Positions 44,878-53,015 of a stretch of DNA of 64,000 bases are shown here, piece by piece. Made by a program: the position numbers and the translations under genes. The notes under the pieces are model-generated. The model had not been told where the DNA came from, did not search any database, and saw nothing but the letters and a program-made list of their open reading frames with translations. Source of the DNA: JADJLQ01 sp038251405 (GTDB lineage: Bacteria; Bacteroidota; Bacteroidia; Chitinophagales; Saprospiraceae); assembly GCA_038251405.1 (NCBI GenBank), contig JBBSBH010000022.1, forward strand, positions 1-64,000, in the 5' to 3' direction. Each line of letters opens with the position of its first letter. Positions within the stretch are counted from its first letter, which is position 1.

Positions 44878-45048
44878 ATGGAAAAGAAAAAGTTTGTACT
44901 CAGAGTAGATGAGCAGACCATGAAAGCGTTGGAAAAATGGGCTGCTGATGAGTTTCGAAGCCTGAATGGTCATATTGAGTATATTCTTACGAATGCATTA
45001 AAACAAGCAGGTCGGGACATTAAGAAAAAAGATCAACAAAAGGAATAA
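44878..45048 (+). CDS. Arc family ribbon-helix-helix DNA-binding protein (56 aa)
   Basis: A small gene read directly: MEKKKFVLRVDEQTMKAL, then EKWAADEFRSLNGHIEYILT, then NALKQAGRDIKKK. The strand KKFVLRV followed by two helices with the turn RSLNGHIEYIL is a complete ribbon-helix-helix fold (residues 3-44), the dimeric fold of Arc and MetJ. The C-terminus is Lys-rich. It begins 10 bp after the SPFH gene and is certainly in the same operon. A perfect palindrome over the operon promoter at 43988-44001 is a likely binding site, which would make it an autorepressor. Functional detail is inferred. Confidence 0.85.
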   Translation: MEKKKFVLRVDEQTMKALEKWAADEFRSLNGHIEYILTNALKQAGRDIKKKDQQKE

Positions 45049-45187
45049 GAATTCCATAGAGGTATTAAATAGATCAATTTATTCTTTTCTTCCCGACAAC
45101 CTTATCCATAAGAAAAGCCTATATTATATAGTAATTGAAGAAATAATACTTTACTCTACTAAAAAGCTATCAATAGAATCCCAAAGA

Positions 45188-46090
45188 TCAATTTATCACT
45201 TGCCCTGCTTTTTTGATCTTATAAATTTGACGAAAAACGTAAAAAATAGTAGCCCAAATTCCTATACTCATTCCATATACAAGTACCAATAACCAAATAG
45301 GCGTTCTAAATCGGGTTGACCAAAGCGTTCTATTTTGGAAAAAATCGGATTTAAATTCTGTTTTTTTACCCCAATAGACTTCCTTTTCACTTATTATTGT
45401 ACCAAAGTCATCGTTGTCTTCACATTTGGCTAATAAAGTAATCTTACCATCTTCATCTCCTTTAATGGTAGTGTCAGTTAATTCTACAATTACCTTACCT
45501 GATGAATCAGTCGTAAAAGATCCATCTTCCGTGAATTTTAAAACACTACCATCTAATCTTTTTACCCCTAGTAAAATCTCCATATCCTTAATAGGTATCC
45601 AGCCATCATTTGATTTAGAAAGAGCAGTGACTTGTATACTATGGCTGTTACTTTCGCCAAAAGTATCTATTACAATTTTTCCCTTTCCTACAGTAATATC
45701 ATTTGAAGAGCTTGAAAATTGTAAAGTATCCGGAGAAGATGCAATTAATGTGTGTTCATCGGATTCGTTCCACTTACTTAAAAGACTTGCTGGTATGGAG
45801 ACAGCTGCTTTTCCATTGCTATCTGTATGGGAATCTCCTATAAGATTGTTTTCACTTTCCTCATCCAAATAAAATTTAATTAATAAACCGGGAACAGGAG
45901 ATAGTCTTGAATTTATCTTAGCTCCAGCTGTAGCCGTTATATTCATACTTCGATCTGCTTCGCTGCGAAATTGCACGGATAATCGGACAGCTAATTGAGC
46001 TGTATCCTGTGATCTCAATACAAGGGGAACAGGTAAGAAACCAATAATCAAAAACAAACTAATTCTCCAACGCTTTTTCATTTTTTTCAT
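45188..46090 (-). CDS. Membrane-anchored Ig-like protein of the redox cluster, function unknown
   Basis: A 300-residue protein with a signal peptide (MKKMKKRWRISLFLIIGFLPVPLVLRSQ) and a C-terminal membrane helix (about 270-292, TPIWLLVLVYGMSIGIWATIFYVF) with a basic tail. Between them lie two Ig-like or transthyretin-like beta domains: LLIKFYLDEESENNLIGDSHTDSNGKAAVSIP (about 70-100) and the similar ..LLGVKRLDGSVLKFTEDGSFTTDSSGKVIVEL (about 175-205), both with the D-S-[ND/S]-G-K turn. No Cys or haem motif. It overlaps the end of the NrfD-type gene by 32 bp and is thus the last gene of the redox operon. It may be a periplasmic scaffold for the complex. Confidence 0.72.
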   Translation of the reverse strand: MKKMKKRWRISLFLIIGFLPVPLVLRSQDTAQLAVRLSVQFRSEADRSMNITATAGAKINSRLSPVPGLLIKFYLDEESENNLIGDSHTDSNGKAAVSIPASLLSKWNESDEHTLIASSPDTLQFSSSSNDITVGKGKIVIDTFGESNSHSIQVTALSKSNDGWIPIKDMEILLGVKRLDGSVLKFTEDGSFTTDSSGKVIVELTDTTIKGDEDGKITLLAKCEDNDDFGTIISEKEVYWGKKTEFKSDFFQNRTLWSTRFRTPIWLLVLVYGMSIGIWATIFYVFRQIYKIKKAGQVIN

Positions 46091-47381
46091 TTAAAGTTTC
46101 TTGAATTGGAATTATTGGGATTATTCTGATAAAAATAGTAATAATGAGTAATGCTCCAGCTAATGAACCAATGGCAATAGCCCATTCTTCCCAACTGGGA
46201 AAATAATGCATATACTTTTGAGGTACATCATGCATAGGCAGGAATGGATTCAACATAGTAGGAGTCACAATCAAATATCTTTTAAACCAGGCTCCAATTA
46301 CTACCAAAATTCCTGTAAAAAAAGCAGCTTTAGGTTTCCTGCCTTTTTTAGTAATCAAAATCAAAATGGGTAATATCATACTCATTAAAATGGCAATCCA
46401 AAACATAGGTGCAAATTCACCTACAAATAATTCAGATAAGTGTGAAACTTCATCTTTCTTCATTTTATAAGCAGGGACGAGATATTCGTTAATATTAAAA
46501 TAGAGATATACCAAAGCCAGCATCACTAAAACCTTACTCATTCTGTCAAAATGTTTTTCGGTAATATAATCTTCCAGGCGATAAGCCTTGCGAATCATAT
46601 ACATAGCTACTATCACAGCTCCGGCTCCTACTAAAAAAGCTCCAGAAATAAAGTATGCCCCGAAATTAGTACTGTCCCATCCAGGTCTGAAAGTAGTAGC
46701 AAACAACCATGAGGTCACCGTATGAATACAAAAAGCCACTGGAATAATCAAGACGCTAAGTATACTAATGGATTTGGAAAATAATTTATTTTGAATCTCA
46801 CTATTAACCCAAAATGACGATAACCAATTATATAATGGAGCTAATTTTTTTGTAACAGCATTAGGTTTTCCTAAAAGTATCTTTAAATCAGGTATAGCGG
46901 GTATATACAATAATAGAAGGCTTATGACCATATAAGTACTGATTACAATTACATCCCACAAAATGGGCGATTGAATTCTGCCTTTTGTAGCCAGATAATA
47001 AAGCCTTTCAGGCCTACCCATATCTACTATGATGATCAATGCGGCAAATACAATAGCAGAAACAGCGATGATTTCAGCAATTCTGGTAAGAGGTGTACTC
47101 CACTTTACATTAGTCAATCTAAAAATCGCAGTAACTAATGAACCCACCAGACTGATGGCAACAAAAAAAACAAAATTGGATATATATATACCCCATGAAG
47201 CATAATCACCCATATGTGTTACCGCCAAGCCTATTTTTAATTGTCGGATATAGGCAAATAGTCCTATACAACAGAGAATCAATAATATAGCAGTCCAAAT
47301 AATTCCCCGCGTTCCAAATTTTTGAGGACTTAATTCTTGAATTATTTGATCGTCAGATTTATTTTTTAATAAAATAGACAT
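46059..47381 (-). CDS. NrfD/PsrC-type integral membrane quinone-reactive subunit
   Basis: A 440-residue polytopic protein with about ten membrane helices. It is of the NrfD/PsrC type: GDYASWGIYISNFVFFVAISLVG at about 58-80, a DMGRPERLYYL motif (about 120-130, conserved in this family) and HTVTSWLFATTFRPGWDSTNFGAYFISGA at about 220-250. Such subunits carry electrons between a periplasmic Fe-S subunit and the quinone pool, sometimes with proton movement. The Fe-S partner is encoded 7 bp upstream. No catalytic molybdopterin, multihaem or other terminal subunit is in this operon, so the electron partner may be one of the haem lipoproteins encoded divergently. Substrate and direction of electron flow are unknown. 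Confidence 0.9.
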   Translation of the reverse strand: MSILLKNKSDDQIIQELSPQKFGTRGIIWTAILLILCCIGLFAYIRQLKIGLAVTHMGDYASWGIYISNFVFFVAISLVGSLVTAIFRLTNVKWSTPLTRIAEIIAVSAIVFAALIIIVDMGRPERLYYLATKGRIQSPILWDVIVISTYMVISLLLLYIPAIPDLKILLGKPNAVTKKLAPLYNWLSSFWVNSEIQNKLFSKSISILSVLIIPVAFCIHTVTSWLFATTFRPGWDSTNFGAYFISGAFLVGAGAVIVAMYMIRKAYRLEDYITEKHFDRMSKVLVMLALVYLYFNINEYLVPAYKMKKDEVSHLSELFVGEFAPMFWIAILMSMILPILILITKKGRKPKAAFFTGILVVIGAWFKRYLIVTPTMLNPFLPMHDVPQKYMHYFPSWEEWAIAIGSLAGALLIITIFIRIIPIIPIQETLNEKNEKALEN

Positions 47382-47388
47382 GTTGACT

Positions 47389-48297
47389 TTAATTTATATT
47401 TTCATTCAAACCTGATTCAAAAGGAAAGCTTCTGTTTACAGGAGGCAAATAATAGACATTGGGTTTTGTACCTAAATCTTCCATCAAACGATAACCCGCT
47501 TTGTCTTTTAGCAACTCGCTTAATTTAAATGTTTCCGCCCCATTGGTCACGGTATCCTCGTTCATGTCACCGTAGAAAAAGACTCCATTGGGGCATGCAG
47601 AAACACAATGAGGTAATTCTCCTTTACGAGTCATATCCGGGCAAAAATCACATTTACCTACTGTTCCCTTTTTTTGAGGAATACTTGTTTCGCAAGAACT
47701 TACCTGGTGGCTTATTTCCTCCGGCAGCTCGGGATCACTCCAGTTAAAGACTCTTGTGGAGTACGGACAAGCTGCCATGCAGAATCTGCAGCCTATGCAT
47801 CGATCATTATCTATCAGTACTATCCCATCCTGTCGTTTAAATGTAGCATCTACCGGACACACTTTTACGCATGGAGGTTCGTCACAATGCATACACGTGG
47901 TAGGTTGCCAGTAAGGCGCAGTATACGCTGCATCTTGCATAGCTAACACCTTAATCCAGTTTTGTTCAGCTGGCAAATGATGCATATGATTACACGCGGA
48001 CTGGCATTTCTTTAAATTTTTGCACCTGGCTAAATCAATTACCATAGCAAATTTTTTACCTTCTATGCCTTTACGTTCTTCCGCATTTGAGAGATGGGGC
48101 AATTCCGGTACCGGTTTTAAAAAAGCTTTGTCAATTTCAATCACTTCGCCATCTACAGACAATAATTTGACCTTTTCACCAGATTCTTTTACATCTGTTT
48201 CCCCCGTTTCAAAAGGATTAGATCCACAAGATGAAAGCAAACCGGAAAAGATGCCGCCTGTTATAAATTTTCTGCGATCGATATTAGTTTCTTTCAT
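47389..48297 (-). CDS. Periplasmic 4Fe-4S ferredoxin-type subunit (PsrB/DmsB-like)
   Basis: A 302-residue Tat-exported protein: RRKF twin-arginine motif at 8-11 and a lipobox-like LLSSC with Cys24. Four cysteine groups fit four [4Fe-4S] clusters: Cys92/98/102; Cys135/138/143/147 (CMHCDEPPCVKVC); Cys167/170/173/177 (CIGCRFCMAAC); Cys216/219/231/235 (CDFC..CVSAC). The first has an unusual spacing (C-x5-C-x3-C). This is the electron-transfer subunit of complex iron-sulphur molybdoenzymes and relatives; here it pairs with the NrfD-type subunit 7 bp downstream. It abuts the small gene at 48298 upstream with no gap, so the operon runs from about 48519 leftwards. Confidence 0.93.
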   Translation of the reverse strand: MKETNIDRRKFITGGIFSGLLSSCGSNPFETGETDVKESGEKVKLLSVDGEVIEIDKAFLKPVPELPHLSNAEERKGIEGKKFAMVIDLARCKNLKKCQSACNHMHHLPAEQNWIKVLAMQDAAYTAPYWQPTTCMHCDEPPCVKVCPVDATFKRQDGIVLIDNDRCIGCRFCMAACPYSTRVFNWSDPELPEEISHQVSSCETSIPQKKGTVGKCDFCPDMTRKGELPHCVSACPNGVFFYGDMNEDTVTNGAETFKLSELLKDKAGYRLMEDLGTKPNVYYLPPVNRSFPFESGLNENIN

Positions 48298-48519
48298 TTA
48301 CTTATTTTTTATCCAATGATGAATATCTTCTTTGGCAATCCTTTTATCAATCAAGGTGTATCTATCAGAATTTAGGGTAACCAATTTCCCATCTTCGGTG
48401 AGGAATATTTTACTTTTTACCTTTTTATTTTTAAAGAAGTATCGAATACCTGATGTAAAAAAAGCAATAGCGGCTAACCAAATGAGAAGAATTCTCCTCT
48501 GCAATTTTATTTTCTGCAT
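48298..48519 (-). CDS. Small single-pass membrane protein heading the redox operon
   Basis: A 73-residue protein: a basic N-terminus (MQKIKLQRR), one membrane helix (about 10-28, ILLIWLAAIAFFTSGIRYFF), and a short hydrophilic tail with a KIFLTEDGKLVTLNSD strand pair. It has no Cys, so no metal centre. Its stop codon touches the start of the Fe-S subunit gene, and its own start is about 65 bp from a -7-like box. The tight packing makes a structural role in the Fe-S/NrfD complex plausible. I do not recognise a named family. Confidence 0.7.
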   Translation of the reverse strand: MQKIKLQRRILLIWLAAIAFFTSGIRYFFKNKKVKSKIFLTEDGKLVTLNSDRYTLIDKRIAKEDIHHWIKNK

Positions 48520-48584
48520 AATTTGAATATTATTGAGGTGATATGGTCATTAAAATCTAATTGAATAAGAATTATTTAATGATA

Positions 48585-48696
48585 TAAATGTATTGAGGTA
48601 GAAAAATCTATTTACTGATTTTAATCAGCAGTTCTGTTGACAAACATCAAATAGAACTAGTTGTAGTCTAAATACATTTAATTGATTTTTAATCAA
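48585..48696. promoter_or_regulatory. Divergent promoters with mirrored FNR-like boxes
   Basis: Left promoter (minus): TACATTTA at 48585-48592 and an FNR-like box CTGAT-N4-ATCAG at 48615-48628. Right promoter (plus): TACATTTA at 48673-48680 and TTGAC-N4-ATCAA at 48637-48650 (nine of ten consensus bases of TTGAT-N4-ATCAA). In both, the box centre is exactly 29.5 bp from the first base of the -7 box, i.e. near -42, and no TTG stands at -33. A third inverted repeat, TTGAT-N5-ATCAA (48682-48696), covers the expected start of the right transcript. Confidence 0.6.
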
Positions 48697-48704
48697 ATAA
48701 GGTC

Positions 48705-49880
48705 ATGAAAAATTTACTTACTTATATTCGGTCGGTTATCGGCTTTCTCCTACTGATAGCCACTATTACATTTCACCAATGCACTAAAGATGGTGTGACT
48801 GTAGAAAAATTGAATCGAGCCTTTCCTGGCATTCCTGATTCAACTCATTTTTCTCCTTTTTATGACGAGACTGTTATAGCACAGCGTGATATTACACCAG
48901 GTATCAATGATAAAATTGTAACAAAAGGTGTATTGGCCATAGTAAAGGAGTATTGTGGCATCAGCACTTGCCATGGAGGTCCTGTAGACCCAAAGCTTGC
49001 CAGTTATTCTGAGTTAAGATCATTAGTATCTGTTGGAGCACCTGAGCAAAGCGAGTTGTGGACACTGATTACTACAAACGATTTTAATAGTGCCATGCCA
49101 CCTGTATTGGCTGCTCACGAACTTTCTATTACTGATAAAGCCACTATTTACAATTGGATCAAGAATGGTGCAAAAGAATATCCAGCACTTGAGGATTTTA
49201 GACCTTCAGCAATTAAAATTATAAGTACTGGCTGTACTTCAGCAAATTGCCATAGTGTGGCTACTTCCACCGGTTCATGGGCAAAATCAGGCTTAATACC
49301 TAATTTATCTCCTTCTGACACCAATTCGTTTGCCTTAATAAGGTCCAGCGGTACTTCCTATTACACCCAATTAATTAATGAGAATTTGAGAAATCAAGTC
49401 TGGAATGCCTATAAAGATAGTGTTAGAAGATTCTATAGAGGTGAACCTGGCTTTAGACCCTACAAGACCTTTTCATCACCGGTGGTGACCGCTAATGTAC
49501 GGGGATCATTAAGTAGTTACGATGACATCCTGTTAGATATAATTTATCCTAAAGCAATCAGAAGTGGCAAGAATATAACCTATACTTCACCGAATGGATC
49601 TAAATATTATGTAGAAGATGATCCTTTAAATTCAACCAGTTCATTGATATCAAGAATAGATTCTACTCTTTTATTGGCCAATCCATCTACAGGAGTATAT
49701 GCCAAAAGCCACCAGGGAGGTATGGCTTATGACGATGGTGGACTAAATCCATCAGACATTGCCCTGATTAAAGCATGGTATTTTCAAGATCCCAACATTC
49801 CAAATGTGTGGAAATACGGCAATGGAAATGCCGGGATATTTAAATACACAGGGTCTGGCACTATAATAAAATCTAACTAA
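48705..49880 (+). CDS. Haem-binding lipoprotein with two CX4CH motifs
   Basis: A 391-residue lipoprotein (signal peptide with lipobox-like FHQC, Cys26). Two c-type haem-like sites have four instead of two residues between the cysteines: CGISTCH (84-90) and CTSANCH (177-183). A Met-Pro-Pro (131-133) after the first is typical of the distal Met ligand in c-type domains. The remainder (about 195-390) has no recognised motif apart from a second helical part with MAYDDGG. Such CX4CH proteins occur in Bacteroidota and Planctomycetota. It is expected in the periplasm on a membrane anchor and may accept electrons from the Fe-S/NrfD complex encoded divergently. Covalent haem attachment is inferred. 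Confidence 0.75.
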   Translation: MKNLLTYIRSVIGFLLLIATITFHQCTKDGVTVEKLNRAFPGIPDSTHFSPFYDETVIAQRDITPGINDKIVTKGVLAIVKEYCGISTCHGGPVDPKLASYSELRSLVSVGAPEQSELWTLITTNDFNSAMPPVLAAHELSITDKATIYNWIKNGAKEYPALEDFRPSAIKIISTGCTSANCHSVATSTGSWAKSGLIPNLSPSDTNSFALIRSSGTSYYTQLINENLRNQVWNAYKDSVRRFYRGEPGFRPYKTFSSPVVTANVRGSLSSYDDILLDIIYPKAIRSGKNITYTSPNGSKYYVEDDPLNSTSSLISRIDSTLLLANPSTGVYAKSHQGGMAYDDGGLNPSDIALIKAWYFQDPNIPNVWKYGNGNAGIFKYTGSGTIIKSN

Positions 49881-49887
49881 TACGGCT

Positions 49888-50562
49888 ATGAAAAAAAATG
49901 TAATTCAAATAGTTCTGATCGCATTTATTAGCGTCCTACTTTTATATTCTTGCTATAATAATAAAGAAGATATAACTGTCCTGCCAACCATTTCCTTCCT
50001 TGGCGATGTGGTACCCATCGTTACTTCCGGAGGATGTGGATGTCATAATAATGTTCAATCTAATACTGCCAATAATAATGCAGTGCCTTTTACTCACTAT
50101 GACACTATTAAAGACGGTACTACAATAGTGAAAGTGATTAAAGTAGTTGACTATGGTGCTATAATAGCTCGGATAGATACCATGAGACAATGGGCAGAAG
50201 GTAAAATCAATCATCCTGGCGGAGGAGCTGTTACACTTACAGAAAATCAAAAGGAAATAATAAAAGCTTGGGTAGCTCAGGGGCCGCCTTATGATGGTGG
50301 AAGTGAAGCTTGTGTAATACCGGGGAAAATGACTTATACAAACGATATAAATCCAATCTACAATGTTACTTGTAAATCAGCAGGGTGCCATGGTGGAAGA
50401 GGTCCCATTCTTACTTATTCTCTTCTTGTGAATAATAAAACAACTTTAACCAATATGATGAATAGCGCGGGTAGTAGTGGCCATCCTGGAGGAAAGATTG
50501 GATTGAGCAGTTGTACGGTAAATAAATTTAAAGCCTGGATAGCTGCAGGACAACCTAATTGA
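49888..50562 (+). CDS. Second haem-type lipoprotein (CXCH and CX4CH motifs)
   Basis: A 224-residue lipoprotein (lipobox LLYSC, Cys22). It starts like a c-type domain (SFLGDVVPIVTSGGCGCHNN): the motif at 50-53 is C-G-C-H, one residue short of CXXCH. The second domain has ITYTN-like helix then CKSAGCHGG with a CX4CH at 161-167, and a typical final helix (KFKAWIAAGQPN). The N-terminal half also ends in KEIIKAWVAQGPPYDGG, the usual C-terminal helix of such small haem domains, so there are two domains in tandem. It lies 7 bp after the first haem lipoprotein gene and is co-transcribed. Role in electron transfer is inferred; the first site may not bind haem covalently in the normal way. Confidence 0.72.
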   Translation: MKKNVIQIVLIAFISVLLLYSCYNNKEDITVLPTISFLGDVVPIVTSGGCGCHNNVQSNTANNNAVPFTHYDTIKDGTTIVKVIKVVDYGAIIARIDTMRQWAEGKINHPGGGAVTLTENQKEIIKAWVAQGPPYDGGSEACVIPGKMTYTNDINPIYNVTCKSAGCHGGRGPILTYSLLVNNKTTLTNMMNSAGSSGHPGGKIGLSSCTVNKFKAWIAAGQPN

Positions 50563-50610
50563 AATTATTGGAAAATTATTAACTCATCATTCTTCAAAAT
50601 AAATCTAGCT

Positions 50611-51540
50611 ATGAAATTCTATATATTATTTTTATTGTCGCTATTAATTGCTATTCCATCCAACGCGCAAGAAATCAATTCGGAGGAAGCTACTGCAGTA
50701 AAGCCCAAGATTGTTAAAAATACATTTCAGTCTACCTATATCATAAATATGCACAGTGTAGAAATAGTACCTAAAAACTATTTACAATTTATGGTGGCGC
50801 ATCATTTCGGTAATGTTTGGACAAAAGGATTACCCACAGGTCAGAATTTCGCCCAGATACTTGGACTAAATTCTGGAATAGCAAAAACCTATGTTTCGCT
50901 TGACTATTCACCTAGCAACTTTGGAAATATGGGAATTGCACTGGCAGGAAATTTATCCTTTGAGGGATGGGTAAAATTTAAACTAGTAAGACAACAAACA
51001 GGATCAAAAAACATACCTGTTAGTATTAGTTGGCTTACCCTTACCAATGTCAACACCCAGGAAGATCCTTCCAATAACGAAAATCCTAACTACACAAGCT
51101 GGAACAAATTTTCATTCCTACATCAATTAATTATTGCCCGAAAATTGAATTCAAAATTTTCTGTGCAAATAGCGCCCACTATGGTACACTACAATATTGT
51201 CCCTTATGGAATCAATAATGACAATAATATATTTTCTGTAACCTGGGGTGGTAAATACCAGGTAAAGCCAAATACCGCAATTACGCTGGAGTACAGCAGA
51301 CAAATAAATATGTATGAAGATATTCTTAGCAGTTCAGGAGCAATTGAAAATTTCAATCCTAACCTGTTTGCCCTGGGTGTAGAATTTAATTCAGGAGGTC
51401 ATGTATTTCAATTTTATATCGGGAATACTACAGATGCTACCAATATCACCCAATTATCAAGAAATACCAATTTTATTAAGGATGGTCATTTGGCATTGGG
51501 ATTCAGATTGAATAGAAGTTTTTTTGTTGGTAAAGAATAA
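50611..51540 (+). CDS. DUF5777-type outer-membrane beta-barrel protein
   Basis: A 309-residue exported protein with signal peptide 1-19 (..AIPSNAQ). The mature part consists of alternating amphipathic strands with aromatic ends, e.g. YLQFMVAHHFGNVW, KTYVSLDYSPSNFGNMGIALAG, KFSVQIAPTMVHYNIVPYG and HVFQFYIGNTTDATN, the pattern of an outer-membrane barrel and of the DUF5777 family, often found next to haem lipoproteins in Bacteroidota. It is the third gene after the divergent FNR-like promoter, 48 bp behind the second haem lipoprotein. It may hold the haem lipoproteins at the outer membrane or form a pore; no experimental role is known to me. Confidence 0.75.
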   Translation: MKFYILFLLSLLIAIPSNAQEINSEEATAVKPKIVKNTFQSTYIINMHSVEIVPKNYLQFMVAHHFGNVWTKGLPTGQNFAQILGLNSGIAKTYVSLDYSPSNFGNMGIALAGNLSFEGWVKFKLVRQQTGSKNIPVSISWLTLTNVNTQEDPSNNENPNYTSWNKFSFLHQLIIARKLNSKFSVQIAPTMVHYNIVPYGINNDNNIFSVTWGGKYQVKPNTAITLEYSRQINMYEDILSSSGAIENFNPNLFALGVEFNSGGHVFQFYIGNTTDATNITQLSRNTNFIKDGHLALGFRLNRSFFVGKE

Positions 51541-51545
51541 GAAAA

Positions 51546-52862
51546 TTACTGCTTTGTCTTTATTTTTTTCATTATAAATTTACCAATTGCATTCCCGGTG
51601 GAAATCCCTTCACGAATAGCTGGCATATAATGTATGCCTCCATAAAACCTGGAAATGCAGGCTTCTTGCGCTGCTGCTTTTGCATTGGGAAAGCTTCTGG
51701 GATACAATCCATATTCAACCTCAACACTATCTGTAAAAGCAATATTATCACCAAAAAGCTGTGTCAATATTTCTGATGAGACACTGGAGACTACACTATG
51801 GCCACTGGTATATTCAGGGAAAGGAGGAGTCTGTAAAAATGGTACCCAATCAGGATCTATATGCTCATTGATATAAGTCTCAGGTCGTACCAGATTGCTT
51901 CTATACTTTTCATCCCAACAGGAGATAAATCCATCATTAAGGCCAATAGCAACTAATGCATACGCCTCAGCACATTCATAAAAATTTTTATTTAGTAATT
52001 TGCTTAAAGTATAAGTAATTCCAATCCAATGTCCCCCAGGAGAAATTTTCTTTGTTGCAAACATGACATGCCCTTGTTGATGCACGATGAAAGGATTGCA
52101 ATCCCAGAATGCTGCAATGCGATGATGCAAACTGTCTTTTAAATTTTCGTCATCCATTACATCTTTGGCCTCTTTGTAGAAAAGACTTTTTTTATCTTCA
52201 GAGTAAGCAGTCGGTGGTTTCGGTTTAAACTGAGCTGCACTATCCATTATCAATGTCCTTTGCTTATTCCAACTCGGCTCTATGCCGTCCATATATGCTG
52301 GAGGTGTAGGCTTCCATCGGGCAGCTTCTTGAGTAACAGAAAATTTTGGAAACGTTCTTGATTCTTTATAATTATCTTTTGAAGTCCATTTTATTACAGC
52401 CGCACTTATACTATCACCAAATGCAAGCGATCTTTTCAAGACATCTCCAGGCACTCCAATTTCTTCATATTCTTTCATTAATTGAGCTTCGTAAGTATTC
52501 ATTTTATCCTCAGAGAATAGCAGGGTACGGCCCGTATTGAGCATTGCTTTTACACTGGAAATAGGGAAGGCGTACTCTTTTCCGGCTTCCGGTTTGGGCA
52601 TGGCGGGAAAATCCTTTAATTGGCCTGACAAACTCTTATATTTTGTATCTCCCGGGATTGCAGCTTCGTATGCAGCAATGGCACATCGGCTATAAATTCT
52701 TCCAGCTACAGGTGGTGAAAAAATATCATACACCATGATATTGGTGACTTCTTTCATCGTCCGATGATAAAAAGAAGCCTTACTTACATCTGCTAGATAA
52801 TTAGGGTTTGCCTTTTTGCATGATACGAGAGCCAGAACGGCTAAAACAATTAAAATGCGCAT
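51546..52862 (-). CDS. Vanadium-haloperoxidase-like (PAP2 superfamily) lipoprotein
   Basis: A 438-residue lipoprotein (lipobox ALVSC, Cys15). The vanadate/phosphate-binding residues of the superfamily are present: KYRSNLVRPETYI (Lys and Arg, about 316-328), PPFPEYTSGHSVVSS (Ser-Gly-His, about 345-359) and SRFYGGIHYMPAIREG (Arg and His, about 400-415). Enzymes of this fold are haloperoxidases or acid phosphatases; which applies cannot be told. It converges with the DUF5777 gene with a 5-bp gap. Its promoter is one of the best in the window (52891-52921). It is the lone gene of its transcript by spacing. Confidence 0.9.
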   Translation of the reverse strand: MRILIVLAVLALVSCKKANPNYLADVSKASFYHRTMKEVTNIMVYDIFSPPVAGRIYSRCAIAAYEAAIPGDTKYKSLSGQLKDFPAMPKPEAGKEYAFPISSVKAMLNTGRTLLFSEDKMNTYEAQLMKEYEEIGVPGDVLKRSLAFGDSISAAVIKWTSKDNYKESRTFPKFSVTQEAARWKPTPPAYMDGIEPSWNKQRTLIMDSAAQFKPKPPTAYSEDKKSLFYKEAKDVMDDENLKDSLHHRIAAFWDCNPFIVHQQGHVMFATKKISPGGHWIGITYTLSKLLNKNFYECAEAYALVAIGLNDGFISCWDEKYRSNLVRPETYINEHIDPDWVPFLQTPPFPEYTSGHSVVSSVSSEILTQLFGDNIAFTDSVEVEYGLYPRSFPNAKAAAQEACISRFYGGIHYMPAIREGISTGNAIGKFIMKKIKTKQ

Positions 52863-52890
52863 TTTGAAAATTCTTATAATTATTTTTTCG

Positions 52891-52921
52891 CAAAGGTAGC
52901 CATTTCACTACCACCATTCAA
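52891..52921 (-). promoter_or_regulatory. Consensus promoter of the haloperoxidase-like gene
   Basis: On the minus strand: TTG, spacer of 20, TACCTTTG; both elements match the Bacteroidota consensus exactly, with about 29 bp from the -7 box to the start codon. An FNR-like ATGAT-N4-ATCAA lies at 52928-52941, but its distance to the -7 box (36.5 bp) differs from the redox promoters. Confidence 0.6.
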
Positions 52922-53015
52922 TAGAGAATGATTAATATCAATCTCTATACTTACAAAATTTTAAATTTTAAGTACCCAAAGGTTAAAAAATTAAAACTGA
53001 TATCATAAAGCTCAA

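Noticed and set aside
45084..45117. CTTTTCTT/AAGAAAAG inverted repeat between the Arc gene and the redox operon as terminator
   Set aside because: The loop is 18 bases, the stem is AT-rich and no T run follows.
52928..52941. ATGAT-N4-ATCAA as an FNR box for the haloperoxidase-like gene
   Set aside because: It differs by one base from consensus but lies 36.5 bp from the -7 box, not about 29.5, and that promoter already has a good -33 box; not counted as part of the redox regulon.
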